Notes: generated by a model from the letters alone, not told the origin. A stretch of 55,021 bases of DNA from an uncultured Erysipelotrichaceae bacterium (GCA_902797855.1 CADBUI010000013.1:1-55021); one strand, 5' to 3'; shown: positions 24,714 to 34,918, counted from the first letter of the stretch. Numbers and translations: made by a program.

Positions 24714-25191
24714 ATTCACCAAATTCTTTCTTATTCTTAAAGAATGGATAAATAGAAATCACTACAAAAATAATAGTGAGCAAATAGAAAGCATTCATTA
24801 AGTCATGCCATATCACAAGTGAGAAGACATTAATTAAAGACAAATTAAGCCCGAAAGTTTGTAAAGTTGAATAAATAGCAACGCTTAAGCATAAAAGCGA
24901 AATAATGGCGAAAATTACCTGTCTAAGAGGTGAATATGATTCATCATCTTTAATGGTGATACTACGAATAAAGATAGAACCCATCTTCATCGCCCTAAAA
25001 GAGACATAAAATAGAAGTCCACAAGCAATTAAATGAATGAATAGATAAGAGATTTCTAAAATATGAGATAAAAATGAATCATCTTCGTATCCTATAACAA
25101 AGCATCTAATAAGCGAATAACCGCACAAAATAAAAGATAAAGTTATTCCTATAAGTAGACCAATAAATAATTTAGATTCTTTTTTCATCAT
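24712..25191 (-). CDS. Hypothetical membrane protein, four segments
   Basis: The 159-residue protein has four membrane segments at about 8-30, 45-68, 88-108 and 120-148 with short loops. It resembles the DUF2975 type in layout, but no motif allows a firm call. Two ATG codons in tandem open the frame and there is no Shine-Dalgarno sequence; a GATAAT box ends 4 bases before the first ATG. It is convergent with the nitroreductase gene. Confidence 0.7.
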   Translation of the reverse strand: MMKKESKLFIGLLIGITLSFILCGYSLIRCFVIGYEDDSFLSHILEISYLFIHLIACGLLFYVSFRAMKMGSIFIRSITIKDDESYSPLRQVIFAIISLLCLSVAIYSTLQTFGLNLSLINVFSLVIWHDLMNAFYLLTIIFVVISIYPFFKNKKEFGE

Positions 25192-25230
25192 AGATATTAT
25201 CTATTAAATAATAGCTAAAGTATAAGAAAA

Positions 25231-25253
25231 AATGAAAAGTCGCCGAAGCGACT
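25231..25253 (-). terminator. Terminator of the maltodextrin operon
   Basis: On the minus strand, AGTCGC-TTCG-GCGACT (25238-25253) carries a stable UUCG tetraloop and runs into TTTTCATTTTTT. Confidence 0.9.
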
Positions 25254-25258
25254 AATCA

Positions 25259-25630
25259 TTACATCTGCGTTACAACTTCATTATCTTCTTTTTCTTTTTG
25301 CTTCTCTGCGTCTTTTAGAATTAATCCAAATGAGACAAGAGTTAGAATTGATAATGCATAAGCTGGGATAGCAGTACCGATATAAGCACCTTTATTTTGA
25401 GCGGAGATTTTGACGAAGTCTTCATTAACGCTAGTCCAGAAGACTTGCATTGGACTACCTTCTCCAGAAGTCTTCATTTTGCTCTCACTAGATAAACGAA
25501 CTTGTTCACTAGCTTTGAATTTAGCTTTCTCATATTGAGAAATAGTAAATAAAGTAAGAGCTAAAACGCTACAACCGCCAATAATACCAACATAAATAAG
25601 AGTTCTTTTTGTTTTCTTAGCGAGTTTCAT
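25259..25630 (-). CDS. Small membrane protein at the end of the maltodextrin transport operon
   Basis: The 123-residue protein has two membrane segments (about 10-30 and 82-104) with an extracytoplasmic or cytoplasmic loop of about 50 residues between them, and a charged C-terminus. No family is recognised. GAGGAATAAAGT precedes the start. It follows malK by 3 bases and is the last gene before the operon terminator, so a role with the MalEFGK transporter is suggested by position only. Confidence 0.75.
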   Translation of the reverse strand: MKLAKKTKRTLIYVGIIGGCSVLALTLFTISQYEKAKFKASEQVRLSSESKMKTSGEGSPMQVFWTSVNEDFVKISAQNKGAYIGTAIPAYALSILTLVSFGLILKDAEKQKEKEDNEVVTQM

Positions 25631-25633
25631 ACT

Positions 25634-26878
25634 TTATTCCTCTTTTACTTCTTCGCTAGATTCTTCTTGATGAATTTCTTCCTCAGCTTCTTCTTTAACT
25701 GGAGAGTTATTAAGAGGTTCTTTATCAGCGAGATATTGATTATCTATTAAAAGGTTATATTCAGTTGCTTGAGAGAAGAAATGCATAGCTTTTCCTTCAA
25801 AGGCAATATTGATGACTTCTCCAGAAACCATTTTGGTTCTTTCTTCTTCACTTAAATTGATAGTTGGAATTCTAACGATAAGTTTTGTGCCATCTTCAGT
25901 CACAACGTGAAGGTGGTATTCGCTACCCATCATTTCATTAACTTCAATAGTGACTGGGAAAGAAGCACCTTTCTTTTCTCTTACTAATGTAACGTGTTCT
26001 GGACGGACACCAAGATAGATTGGTTGAGCTTCAACATTACGTGAATTAAGAAGTGCAAGTTTTTCACCATCAACTGGAAGTTTATATCCAAATGGATTAA
26101 CGAAATATTTCTTACCTTCTTTAATAAGGTCACATTTAACCATGTTCATCATAGGCGCACCGACGAATTCAGCAACGAACTTACTTGCTGGCCAATCGAA
26201 TAATTCGCTTGGTGTACCAATTTGCATTACGTATCCGCCTTCTTTCATACAGACGATACGATCACCAAGAGTCATAGCTTCGGTTTGGTCGTGGGTAACA
26301 TAGATAAATGTTGTGTTAATTCTTTTTCTTAAAAGAATAATTTCTGCTCTCATTTGGTTACGAAGCTTAGTGTCAAGGTTAGAAAGAGGTTCATCCATAA
26401 GGAATACTTTACAATCTTTAACCATGGCTCGACCAATCGCGACACGTTGACGTTGCCCACCAGAGAGGGCTTTTGGTTTACGAGTTAAATATTGAGTGAT
26501 ACCAAGAACTTGAGCCGCGCTAGTAACTCTTTCATAAATTTCATCTTGGCTCATCTTAGGATTCTTTTGGAGTCTAAGAGGGAAGGCAATATTTTCAAAA
26601 ACAGTTAAATGAGGATAAAGGGCGTAGTTTTGGAAGACCATGGAGATGTGTCTATCTTTTGGTTGAAGATCGTTAACGACTTCACCATCAATTTCAATAG
26701 TACCTCCAGAAATATCTTCTAAGCCTGCAACCATTCTAAGAGTAGTGGACTTACCACATCCAGAAGGCCCGACGAATACGATAAATTCTTTATCAGCAAT
26801 ATCAAGGTTAAAGTTTTGAACTGCAACAGTTCCACCTTGATAAACTTTCTTAACATTAGTTAATTTTACTTGTGCCAT
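25634..26878 (-). CDS. malK: Maltodextrin ABC transporter ATPase (MalK/MsmX type)
   Basis: This 414-residue ATPase has Walker A GPSGCGKST, a Q-loop QNYALYPHL, signature LSGGQRQRVAIGRAM, Walker B VFLMDEPLSNLD and H-loop YVTHDQTEAMTLGD. A C-terminal regulatory OB/TOBE domain follows (YLGVRPEHV). The last 40 residues are a Glu-rich tail beyond the usual end. In many Firmicutes the ATPase is encoded away from the other subunits; here it lies directly behind malF and malG. AGGAGGC precedes the ATG. Confidence 0.94.
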   Translation of the reverse strand: MAQVKLTNVKKVYQGGTVAVQNFNLDIADKEFIVFVGPSGCGKSTTLRMVAGLEDISGGTIEIDGEVVNDLQPKDRHISMVFQNYALYPHLTVFENIAFPLRLQKNPKMSQDEIYERVTSAAQVLGITQYLTRKPKALSGGQRQRVAIGRAMVKDCKVFLMDEPLSNLDTKLRNQMRAEIILLRKRINTTFIYVTHDQTEAMTLGDRIVCMKEGGYVMQIGTPSELFDWPASKFVAEFVGAPMMNMVKCDLIKEGKKYFVNPFGYKLPVDGEKLALLNSRNVEAQPIYLGVRPEHVTLVREKKGASFPVTIEVNEMMGSEYHLHVVTEDGTKLIVRIPTINLSEEERTKMVSGEVINIAFEGKAMHFFSQATEYNLLIDNQYLADKEPLNNSPVKEEAEEEIHQEESSEEVKEE

Positions 26879-26893
26879 TTTATTAGCCTCCTA

Positions 26894-27760
26894 TTATCCT
26901 TTAACTGCGCCACCAGTAACGCCTTCAACATAGTATTTCTGTAAGAAGAGGAAGAGAACCATTACTGGAATTGCAACAACCACACCACCAGCGCAGAAGT
27001 GTGTAAAGTTAGATGAAATATTAGCTGCGCTTAACCATGAGTTAAGACCAGCAGCGACGTTCATACCGGTTTGAGAACCTAAAGCGATACATGCAGCGAA
27101 GATGAAGTCACCCCAAGGACCCATAAATGCAGTAAGAACGGTATAAATAAGAATTGGTTTACATAAAGGTAAGATAACCTTCACAAAGATTTGCATTCTT
27201 GTCGCACCATCAACAAGGGCAGCTTCATCGAGTGATTTTGGAAGTGTATCAAGGAATCCCTTGATAACGTAATAACCCATACCACTAGAAGCGACATAGA
27301 CAAGAATTAAACCTGGAACAGCGTTATCGCCTGTTAAACCGATGGTTTTAAGAACTTGGTATAAAACGATCATTGTTAAGAATCCTGGGAACATGCCAAG
27401 AACAAGCATGACATTCATAAGTGGTTTACGAAGCGCAAATCTAAATCTAGATAAGGCATAAGCCATCATGAATTGCATAGCAGTTTGTAGCACACAGACA
27501 AATAAAGCAATGATAAATGTATTGAAATACCATTGTAAGAAGTTAGCGTCTGGACTAAATAGGAATATATAGTTATCTAGTCCCCATTGTTGAGGGAGAA
27601 CATAACCAACAACACCTGTAGACTCACATCTAAATGATTGGAGTACTAAGAACACGAATGGAAGAATCCAAATGATTGAGATGAGAGAAAGTGCGATATA
27701 AGAGAAGACATTACCAATGGTACGCTTCTTCGACATTGACATTGAATGTTTTTCGACCAT
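26894..27760 (-). CDS. malG: Maltodextrin ABC transporter permease MalG/MdxG
   Basis: The 288-residue permease has six membrane segments. The EAA loop, DEAALVDGATRMQIFVKVILP, lies near residues 185-205, and the C-terminus reads GVTGGAVKG, a common MalG ending. The ATG overlaps the malF stop (TAATGG), with AGGAGGAATT upstream. It forms the translocation channel with MalF. Confidence 0.93.
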   Translation of the reverse strand: MVEKHSMSMSKKRTIGNVFSYIALSLISIIWILPFVFLVLQSFRCESTGVVGYVLPQQWGLDNYIFLFSPDANFLQWYFNTFIIALFVCVLQTAMQFMMAYALSRFRFALRKPLMNVMLVLGMFPGFLTMIVLYQVLKTIGLTGDNAVPGLILVYVASSGMGYYVIKGFLDTLPKSLDEAALVDGATRMQIFVKVILPLCKPILIYTVLTAFMGPWGDFIFAACIALGSQTGMNVAAGLNSWLSAANISSNFTHFCAGGVVVAIPVMVLFLFLQKYYVEGVTGGAVKG

Positions 27761-29802
27761 TATTGGAATTCCTCCTCGTTTTTAGTTGATGGGATGAGGT
27801 TATAAACCACAAGAGAAACAACAGCAACAACAATAAATACCATGATACCGATAACGGCAGCGAGTTTATAGTTGCTATCATTAATCGCAAGCGAGAATAA
27901 CCATGTAATAAGTAAGTCTGTCTTACCTGCATTACCAAACATATTAATATCTTTTGGTCCGCCACCAGTGAGAAGATAAATAACGTTAAAGTTATTCATA
28001 TTACCAGTAAAACTGGTAAGTAGGTATGGACCAGTAATAAATAACATATAAGGTAAGGTGATCTTAGAATATTGTTGCCATGCACTAGCACCGTCGACAT
28101 TTGCGGATTCATATAAGTCAGCAGGAATGTTCATTAAAATACCAGTGACGACAAGCATTAAGTAAGGAACACCAATCCAGAGGTTAATGATGATGACTGT
28201 AATTCTAGCGAGCCATTCATTTTCCCAGAATGGAATTGGAGTTGCCTCAGCATTACCAAACCAGTTTTGTTGAATCCACATATGCATGTTATTGATGATG
28301 CCATCACTAGCGAACATCTGTGAAACATATAGGATTGAAATAAACTGTGGAATAGCGATTGAGAAGACAAGAATTGTTCTCCAAAGTTTTTTAAGTTTGA
28401 TACCTTTCTTATTAATAAGCATCGCAACAAGCATACCAAGGAAGTAGTTTGTGAATGTTGCAAAGAAAGCCCAAACAAGTGTCCAAAGGAGAATTTGACC
28501 AAAGGTCATGGAGAAGCTTGCGCCTCCTGAGTTAGTCCATTCAAATAATTGACCAAAGTTATCAAAACCAACCCAACCAAATAAGTTTAGTGGTGGATTG
28601 TGGTTTGCGTCATAGTTAGTGAATGCAACCAAAATCATGAAGAAGATTGGCAGGATAGTAAAGATAACAATACCTAAAGTTGGTAGGGCAAGTAGAGTCT
28701 TATGGAAGTTTTTATCAACCATCGCTCTAAGATCATCTTTTGCGCCTTCAAGTTTCTTTTCATCTTTGATGATTTGTTCGGAAATCTTATTTTGCTTGAT
28801 GTTTAAATACCAAGTGTAGATAAACGCCGCAATAAAGAAGAGTGAAAGCACACCATATAAAAGGATATTAAATGAGTTTGCTCCATAGATGATTGTGCCA
28901 TCTTCAGCGATAGAGGATGCTTCCCAATAATAACCTAAACTATTAAGTTTACCGAGATATTGTCCTCCAAAGAAAATCATGTAAAGGATAAAGACAACTT
29001 CAAAGATAAAGAACACTAATCCTCTAAGCCATTGTCCTCTAGCGATACTACCAAATCCCATAATGAAATAGGAAACTTTAGTTTTCCAATCGCCATGAAC
29101 AAATGTTAAGCCAAGTTCTTTAAAGAAATGACCAATTCCAAAGACAATTTTTAAGACAAGTTTAGAAATTGCTATTCCTAAACCTTCAAATTTTCCTGGG
29201 ATAGCTTTAAAGAAGTTTTTAAACTTGAATACGAATTGTTCACCTTTAGAAAGAGTTAAATAAATTGCACTTTCAGTAGTTTTAACTTCTTTCTTTTCAG
29301 ATTCAATTTGTTTTTCGTTAGAAAGTAAGGCTTCTTTAACTGAACCTTTTTGTGCTTTATAAGTTTCATGATCGTTTCTTCTAAGAAGTGAAGCATTTAA
29401 CTTAATTAGTTTCTTTTCATTTTTAAGAATCTTGATCTTGGTTTCATGACATTTCTTAACTGAATAATAATATTCTTTCTTTAGCGTAAGTAAGTCTTTT
29501 GTGAGTGTTTTAATCTCACTAGACTCTCTTGCTTTTGAAAGTTCTTGATCAGCCTTAAGATATTCTTCCTTAGAAATTTCATCATTAAAGAATGCTTTAT
29601 CTAAATCACTTTCTCTAGTGGAAAGTTCATTAGTGATGGAATTATATCTATCTTGCTTTTCTTTAATTAAAGTAGATTTTTCTAATTGAAGTTCTTCTTC
29701 TTTACTAATTAAGTTAGAAAGTTCCTCGTTTAAAGCACTTAAGCAGTTAATCTTAAGTTCTTCTTTAGATTGATTAGTTGGAGTATTATTTTCTTTTTCC
29801 AT
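27760..29802 (-). CDS. malF: Maltodextrin ABC transporter permease MalF with long coiled-coil N-terminus
   Basis: This 680-residue permease is more than twice the usual core length. Residues 1-180 are almost purely Glu/Lys/Leu-rich and should form a cytoplasmic coiled coil. Then come extra membrane segments (about 245-345, including MGFGSIARGQWLRGLVFF). The MalF core follows, with the loop YESANVDGASAWQQYSKITLP near 570-590. I put the start at the ATG of MEKENN because AAAGGAGG lies 6 bases before it; the longer frame starts inside the malE stop region. It is translated right after malE and overlaps malG. Confidence 0.92.
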   Translation of the reverse strand: MEKENNTPTNQSKEELKINCLSALNEELSNLISKEEELQLEKSTLIKEKQDRYNSITNELSTRESDLDKAFFNDEISKEEYLKADQELSKARESSEIKTLTKDLLTLKKEYYYSVKKCHETKIKILKNEKKLIKLNASLLRRNDHETYKAQKGSVKEALLSNEKQIESEKKEVKTTESAIYLTLSKGEQFVFKFKNFFKAIPGKFEGLGIAISKLVLKIVFGIGHFFKELGLTFVHGDWKTKVSYFIMGFGSIARGQWLRGLVFFIFEVVFILYMIFFGGQYLGKLNSLGYYWEASSIAEDGTIIYGANSFNILLYGVLSLFFIAAFIYTWYLNIKQNKISEQIIKDEKKLEGAKDDLRAMVDKNFHKTLLALPTLGIVIFTILPIFFMILVAFTNYDANHNPPLNLFGWVGFDNFGQLFEWTNSGGASFSMTFGQILLWTLVWAFFATFTNYFLGMLVAMLINKKGIKLKKLWRTILVFSIAIPQFISILYVSQMFASDGIINNMHMWIQQNWFGNAEATPIPFWENEWLARITVIIINLWIGVPYLMLVVTGILMNIPADLYESANVDGASAWQQYSKITLPYMLFITGPYLLTSFTGNMNNFNVIYLLTGGGPKDINMFGNAGKTDLLITWLFSLAINDSNYKLAAVIGIMVFIVVAVVSLVVYNLIPSTKNEEEFQ

Positions 29803-29815
29803 AATTACCTCCTTT

Positions 29816-31105
29816 CTAATCATCGCTTAAGCAGGCTGGTAATCCTGCTTCATATGCAGCGAGAATACTTCTAATATCAGAGTCTGTAGATGATGTCTTA
29901 ATTGCAGTAGCCGCTGCCATTAAAGTTGAGAACCATGCGCCTGGGCATTGTCCTTGTTGAGCAGCGTAAGCGTGTTGAGCTTTTAATGCTGATAAACCTG
30001 GATGAGCAATAACATCAGGTCTAGCAGAAGTCTCAAGGTGAGTTGGGCCCCAACCGAAAAGATTAAATCTTTCGGTTTGACAGGCATTATTTGTTAAAAA
30101 TTGAGCGAGTTTACGACACACAGAAGCCTTCTTAGAATCAACTTGTGGTTTAACGCCTATGAATTTATATCCATCAAGGCTACCTAAGTGGTGGTCAACT
30201 CCATCAACAGTAAATGTTGGAAGTTCAGCACATCCTAGATTTGTTCCCCATTTTTCTGCTAAACCAGCATATTCCCAGATACCTGAGACAATAGCGCCAG
30301 CTTCACTTGTCCAAATACTTCTTGTTGCAACGATGCTATCATCAGCGATTTCTTTAATGCCTTTAGCAGCAATAAATCCTTCTTCAGAATTGTAGTTATC
30401 ATCAAATTTAGTGAATTTTCCACTTTCTTCATTAATTGTCCAATTTGAATGACAACCCATTCCAATAAAATAGCTTGCAGCATAGAAGCCATCGGCTCTA
30501 GCAGAGAAATTGAGTTTTTTACCTGCTGCTTTGAGTGATGCAAGTAATGTTGTCATATTTTTAGCAGCAGCGTCATTAACATATTGCTTATTATAGTATA
30601 GGAAGTATCCGTTATCGCTAGTGGTAGGGAAAGCATATAGTCCGCTACCAATTGATCCAGCTTTAATAGAATCATCACTATTCTTATTTCTAATATAGTT
30701 ACCTAGTGAACCAGTTAGTTTAGTAATTGCACCAGCAACTTTTAAACGTGCAAGTTGGTCTTGAGCAAAGCAGAAGATATCTGCACCATCTTGAACGTCT
30801 TGAATCATGCTTGTTGCAGCATTACTTTCAGTCATAGGTTCAATGTTTAAATTGATGGTGTATTTTCCGCCATAAGCCGAAACAAAGCTTGCGACTTGAG
30901 ATGAAGTGAGTTGTTCGATACTTTGGTCGACCCAAATTTTAATGTTATATGTACCAGAATCATCGATACCTGAATCATCTTCCCAGATATCTCCTCCAGT
31001 ATCGCCACCAGTGACACCTTTAATGTTATATACATATTTAAAGTTACACGCGGTAGCGAGTAATAGTACTGGCACAAGTAATAATGGTTTTAATGCTTTC
31101 TTCAT
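29816..31105 (-). CDS. malE: Maltodextrin-binding lipoprotein MalE/MdxE
   Basis: The 429-residue family 1 solute-binding protein is a lipoprotein (LLLATAC, Cys20). It has a Gly/Asp-rich linker, then a binding fold with IKIWVDQSIEQL, GADIFCFAQDQLARL, AFPTTSDNGYFLYYNKQYV and SLDGYKFIGVKP. It should deliver maltodextrins to MalFG outside the membrane. AAGGAGG precedes the ATG. Ligand class is inferred from the pullulanase, MalQ and MalK context as well as the fold. Confidence 0.9.
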   Translation of the reverse strand: MKKALKPLLLVPVLLLATACNFKYVYNIKGVTGGDTGGDIWEDDSGIDDSGTYNIKIWVDQSIEQLTSSQVASFVSAYGGKYTINLNIEPMTESNAATSMIQDVQDGADIFCFAQDQLARLKVAGAITKLTGSLGNYIRNKNSDDSIKAGSIGSGLYAFPTTSDNGYFLYYNKQYVNDAAAKNMTTLLASLKAAGKKLNFSARADGFYAASYFIGMGCHSNWTINEESGKFTKFDDNYNSEEGFIAAKGIKEIADDSIVATRSIWTSEAGAIVSGIWEYAGLAEKWGTNLGCAELPTFTVDGVDHHLGSLDGYKFIGVKPQVDSKKASVCRKLAQFLTNNACQTERFNLFGWGPTHLETSARPDVIAHPGLSALKAQHAYAAQQGQCPGAWFSTLMAAATAIKTSSTDSDIRSILAAYEAGLPACLSDD

Positions 31106-31117
31106 TGCTTTACCTCC

Positions 31118-31573
31118 TTATGCCACCCAAATGCCATATAAATTGAGAACATTGCTTTGGAAATAATCTGTTTCAAAGTCCCAAAGTTTAGATGTATCAA
31201 TACATGTTGGATATTGGCTATATCCTAAGAAATGTGGGTATAAAGGATCTGCGGCTTTTGAATCATCTAAAAGTGCTTCAGTTGGGCAAGAACCTAAAGG
31301 TTTAAGCATAGTCCAAGACAACTTATAGATGTATTCAGGAACGACTGTTGTAGATCCATCTGGATTTTTAATATCGTTTGTTGGATCATCCGAATGAGAA
31401 TAATCAAGGTAGAAATAAACAGTCATTGGAAGTTCTTCACCTGGATCATCCTCTGAAGGCTGATCAGCGTCATCTTCTTCTGGATATGGGATTCTAGGTT
31501 CATAAGTATATGAAGTCGCACATCCTGCTAGAAGTGGGAACAATAGAGTTAATAAATAGAATTGTTTCTTCAT
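31118..31573 (-). CDS. Lipoprotein of unknown function in the maltodextrin operon
   Basis: The 151-residue protein has a lipobox LLAGC with Cys18. An acidic Pro/Glu/Asp linker (about 26-50) is followed by a small domain rich in Tyr, Trp and Asp (VYFYLDYSHSDD, YPHFLGYSQYPTC, FETDYFQSN). No family is recognised. It sits between pulA and malE, with an 11-12 base gap on each side, so it is co-transcribed with them. The aromatic-rich domain could help hold glucans, but this is inference from position. Confidence 0.75.
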   Translation of the reverse strand: MKKQFYLLTLLFPLLAGCATSYTYEPRIPYPEEDDADQPSEDDPGEELPMTVYFYLDYSHSDDPTNDIKNPDGSTTVVPEYIYKLSWTMLKPLGSCPTEALLDDSKAADPLYPHFLGYSQYPTCIDTSKLWDFETDYFQSNVLNLYGIWVA

Positions 31574-31585
31574 TTTATCTACCTC

Positions 31586-34500
31586 CTAATGTCCATGTCG
31601 GTCAAAGACCGCGCTTGATTGTTGTACGCCAAATTTAATTCCGCTAGAGGAAAGAGTGTAATTTCCATAATCAAACTTCTTCCAAGCTTCATTAACTTCG
31701 GATTTAATTAAATCTTCAGTGCCGATATTACCGCCACAAAGATAGATGAATGTTTCATTGATTTGGAATCCAATTGTATTTGCCCAGTCATCATCAGTCT
31801 TGGAGAAATAGATACCATTGGTGAGGGTTCTAGTATTTCCTGGGCTAACATAAGATTCAGCAAGGAAAGTCTCGTTTTCTTGAGTTGTTCCTCTCTTCTT
31901 AATCGTTTCAGCGTGCATTCTAACAAGTGATCTAAATGCCTCGTTATAATGGAATTCGTCATTTGTTAAAACTTCACCATCAATATTAACCGAAATCTTA
32001 TTGGTCCATTTAAATGTATTAACATTAGCAGGAGCGTTATATGAGTTATGGGAAATTCTATGTCCCCAAAGCTCAGTCCAGCTATCTGCTGTAACATAAG
32101 ATGGAATCTTATCCTCAGTTGGATATAAGTCTTTTGTGAATTCTTTTGTTCTAAGGAATTCTTCTCCACCAAGCATAAAGGCAGGTGTATTAGCAGACAT
32201 GACCATTGCATGTGCTGCAAGTGAACCTCTTAAAATGCGTTCTGCAGATGCGTGATGTACTTTACCATGCTCATCTTCATAATATGGAAGAGTTTGGAAA
32301 AGTTGATCTCTAACTGTCCAGTTATCGTGACAGCTAACATAGTTAACTGTTTGTTCTGGGAAATACATACCTTTGGTATGCATACCGTTTGTGTTAATTC
32401 CCCAAGCACCCTTAGCAATCTTATCAAGCATTGCAAAATCGGTGTACCAAGTTCCATTACTTTCCTTCCAGGAACCAAGTTGGAGGAATCCTTTATTTGG
32501 ATATGTTTTACCATCTCCACCTTTGTCCCCGTTAGTTCCTCTCATCGCGTCTCTAAAGGCGTCATTAAATCCGCCTAGATATACGCCACTAGTTTTGTAA
32601 TTATTACATTCGTTATAAACTTGCCAGGTGAATCCACCAAAGTTATGTGGATCTTCTGCTCCTGGATGCTCGGCTTTCCATTGGTCACTTCCTTCACCAT
32701 GATAGCCAAGTGCCCAACCTTCTCCATACATATAAATGTCTGGATCGATATCGTGAAGGGCTTCTTTAGCTTTCACAAGTGTCTTGAAGTCAATAAGACC
32801 CATAAGGTCAAAACGGAAACCTTTAATCTTATAATCAGTTGCCCACATGCAAAGTGAGTCAACAATGAATTTTCTCATCATTGGGCGTTCAGTTGCGACT
32901 TCGTTATGGCAACCAGAACCATCCCAAAGTTCACCTGCGCTCTGATACTTTTCACCTTTTTCGTTATAGTAGTCTTTACCAGCATAACGGAAATAGTATC
33001 TTGGCATAAGAGCATGGAAGTTACTACCAGTCGCAGAGCTAACATGGTTATAGACAACGTCCATAATTACTCTTGTGTGAACTTCTGTCTTAGACATCTC
33101 TAAAACAAGATTCTTAAATTCTCTAACTCTAGCTGCACCATCATGGATATCGCTAGAATAGCCACCTTCAACCACGTTGTAGTTAAGTGGGTTATAACCC
33201 CAGTTATATTTAAGTCCGTCAGTAGTTTCAGCAGTTGTTTCATCATTATCATGATCAAATACTGGCACTAATTGAACGGCTTTAACACCAAGTTCATCTA
33301 AGTGATCGTATCCAGCGGAGACAGTTGTTCCTGCAACATGTGCGCCACTTTCAACGAAAGCGTTATATGTTCCGCGTTTAGTGGTTTTTCCGTTCGCATT
33401 TTCCCAAGATGCATCACCTGTGAAGTCTTGAACATGAACTTCGTAGATTGATAAATCTTGTGGAGAATCGATATCAAGTCCCTTAGCGGTTTCTCCATCC
33501 CATTTAAGTGGAAGAGAATTCCAACCTTCTGGATTGGTAGATTCTTTATCGTAAATATAACCTCTAAGTCCATTTGCGCCTGCACTAGTAGCATATGGAT
33601 CCATAACGATATTGTTACCAAGAACGTTATCGATTTGATAGTTATAGTATTTACCTGCTAAATCACCATCAATGGTGAGTTCCCAAATACCACCAGAATG
33701 GTAGTGCATATGGTAACCCTCATATAAATCTGCAACTTCTTTTTCGTCTGCTTTTGCAAATTCTTTAGGTGTATCAATGTCATATAGCATGACAGTCATC
33801 TTAGCAGTGATAGGTGACCACACTCTAAATGTTGTGTGAGTTGGAGTGTAGGTTACACCAAATCTCTCATCATCCTTCTTTTGAGAGAAATTAATTGGTT
33901 CATAATGGTCATGGAAATATTTGGTTTCGTAGAGCTTATCATAACCAATTGTGACTGTTTTATTGAGTTTTGCCATCACTGGATCAATATCAGTGGATGG
34001 GTCATGAGTGACAAGAGAATAAACGAGGTTAATATGTGCTTTAAATGGAAGTGAAATTGTTGTGGTACCTCCAGTTGTAGAAGTAAGCGTACCTTCTTTA
34101 ACTAAATACCATTTTTCAACTTCCGCACGTCTTTTTGGTTTAATTTTGTAATAAGTTTCATCAAAAGCATAAAGTTTATAATTTGCTTTATTTGATGTAG
34201 ATGTAAATTGACAAGAAATAGTGTTCCAGTCTGTGAATTTTGCTAGTTGAATACCAGGAACTCTGGTTTGAGCTTCACTAGAAAGAATAGCGATACCTCC
34301 GCCAGCAGCTGGCATAGTCCAGACTTCACATACATCACTACCTTCTTCTGGTGGGAAGTCAGCGTAGACAAGTTGCATATCATCGCTTTGTCCACCCCAG
34401 TTAAGGTCGGTTGGACTTTTCATCTTGTATTTGATGATGAAATACATTTTTGATTTGCCAGCAAATTTAGCAAATCGTGGTGAGGTAAAATCGATGGTGA

Positions 34501-34879
34501 TGTTCATCATCTTACCGCCATCAGTGACATTAAAAATGTCAGAGGCGTTATCGAGATTATATTCAACACCATCTTCTCCTGTACACCAAAGATAGAATGC
34601 TCTTCCTTCATTCCCTCCAGCCTCATTATAGTAGTGGAGTTTAACTTTATTGACGATTACTTCAGGATCTTCTTCCTCCTCATCGTCACCTGCTCTTACT
34701 TTGTTAGAGACATCAGGGGCGCCAAGTTTAGCGTGCGTATTATCTTCGCTAATAAGAGCAGTATCCTCTTCTAAACTATCAAGAATTGGTTCAGAAAGAG
34801 ATTCAGCACTACAAGCTGACATGGCAAGAATGAAAAAGGAAGGTAACAAAGTCATTAGCGCTTTTTTGACTTTTTTCAT
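31586..34879 (-). CDS. pulA: Pullulanase (type I, GH13) lipoprotein
   Basis: This 1097-residue enzyme cleaves alpha-1,6 links of pullulan and branched starch. It is a lipoprotein (lipobox MSAC, Cys23). An N-terminal PUD/CBM41-like region starts near residue 75 (KLHYYNEAGG, FYLWC). A CBM48-type region follows (FGVTYTPTHTTFRVWSP). The GH13 domain has the pullulanase mark YNWGYNPLNY near 560, and the catalytic triad is Asp691 (GFRFDLMG), Glu720 (YGEGW) and Asp852 (SCHDNW). It opens the operon with malEFGK. A promoter with a palindrome lies just upstream, in the end of malQ. Confidence 0.94.
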   Translation of the reverse strand: MKKVKKALMTLLPSFFILAMSACSAESLSEPILDSLEEDTALISEDNTHAKLGAPDVSNKVRAGDDEEEEDPEVIVNKVKLHYYNEAGGNEGRAFYLWCTGEDGVEYNLDNASDIFNVTDGGKMMNITIDFTSPRFAKFAGKSKMYFIIKYKMKSPTDLNWGGQSDDMQLVYADFPPEEGSDVCEVWTMPAAGGGIAILSSEAQTRVPGIQLAKFTDWNTISCQFTSTSNKANYKLYAFDETYYKIKPKRRAEVEKWYLVKEGTLTSTTGGTTTISLPFKAHINLVYSLVTHDPSTDIDPVMAKLNKTVTIGYDKLYETKYFHDHYEPINFSQKKDDERFGVTYTPTHTTFRVWSPITAKMTVMLYDIDTPKEFAKADEKEVADLYEGYHMHYHSGGIWELTIDGDLAGKYYNYQIDNVLGNNIVMDPYATSAGANGLRGYIYDKESTNPEGWNSLPLKWDGETAKGLDIDSPQDLSIYEVHVQDFTGDASWENANGKTTKRGTYNAFVESGAHVAGTTVSAGYDHLDELGVKAVQLVPVFDHDNDETTAETTDGLKYNWGYNPLNYNVVEGGYSSDIHDGAARVREFKNLVLEMSKTEVHTRVIMDVVYNHVSSATGSNFHALMPRYYFRYAGKDYYNEKGEKYQSAGELWDGSGCHNEVATERPMMRKFIVDSLCMWATDYKIKGFRFDLMGLIDFKTLVKAKEALHDIDPDIYMYGEGWALGYHGEGSDQWKAEHPGAEDPHNFGGFTWQVYNECNNYKTSGVYLGGFNDAFRDAMRGTNGDKGGDGKTYPNKGFLQLGSWKESNGTWYTDFAMLDKIAKGAWGINTNGMHTKGMYFPEQTVNYVSCHDNWTVRDQLFQTLPYYEDEHGKVHHASAERILRGSLAAHAMVMSANTPAFMLGGEEFLRTKEFTKDLYPTEDKIPSYVTADSWTELWGHRISHNSYNAPANVNTFKWTNKISVNIDGEVLTNDEFHYNEAFRSLVRMHAETIKKRGTTQENETFLAESYVSPGNTRTLTNGIYFSKTDDDWANTIGFQINETFIYLCGGNIGTEDLIKSEVNEAWKKFDYGNYTLSSSGIKFGVQQSSAVFDRHGH

Positions 34880-34918
34880 AAGCTTTCCTCTTTTCTTAAA
34901 AGATTCTCTTGCAACTAT

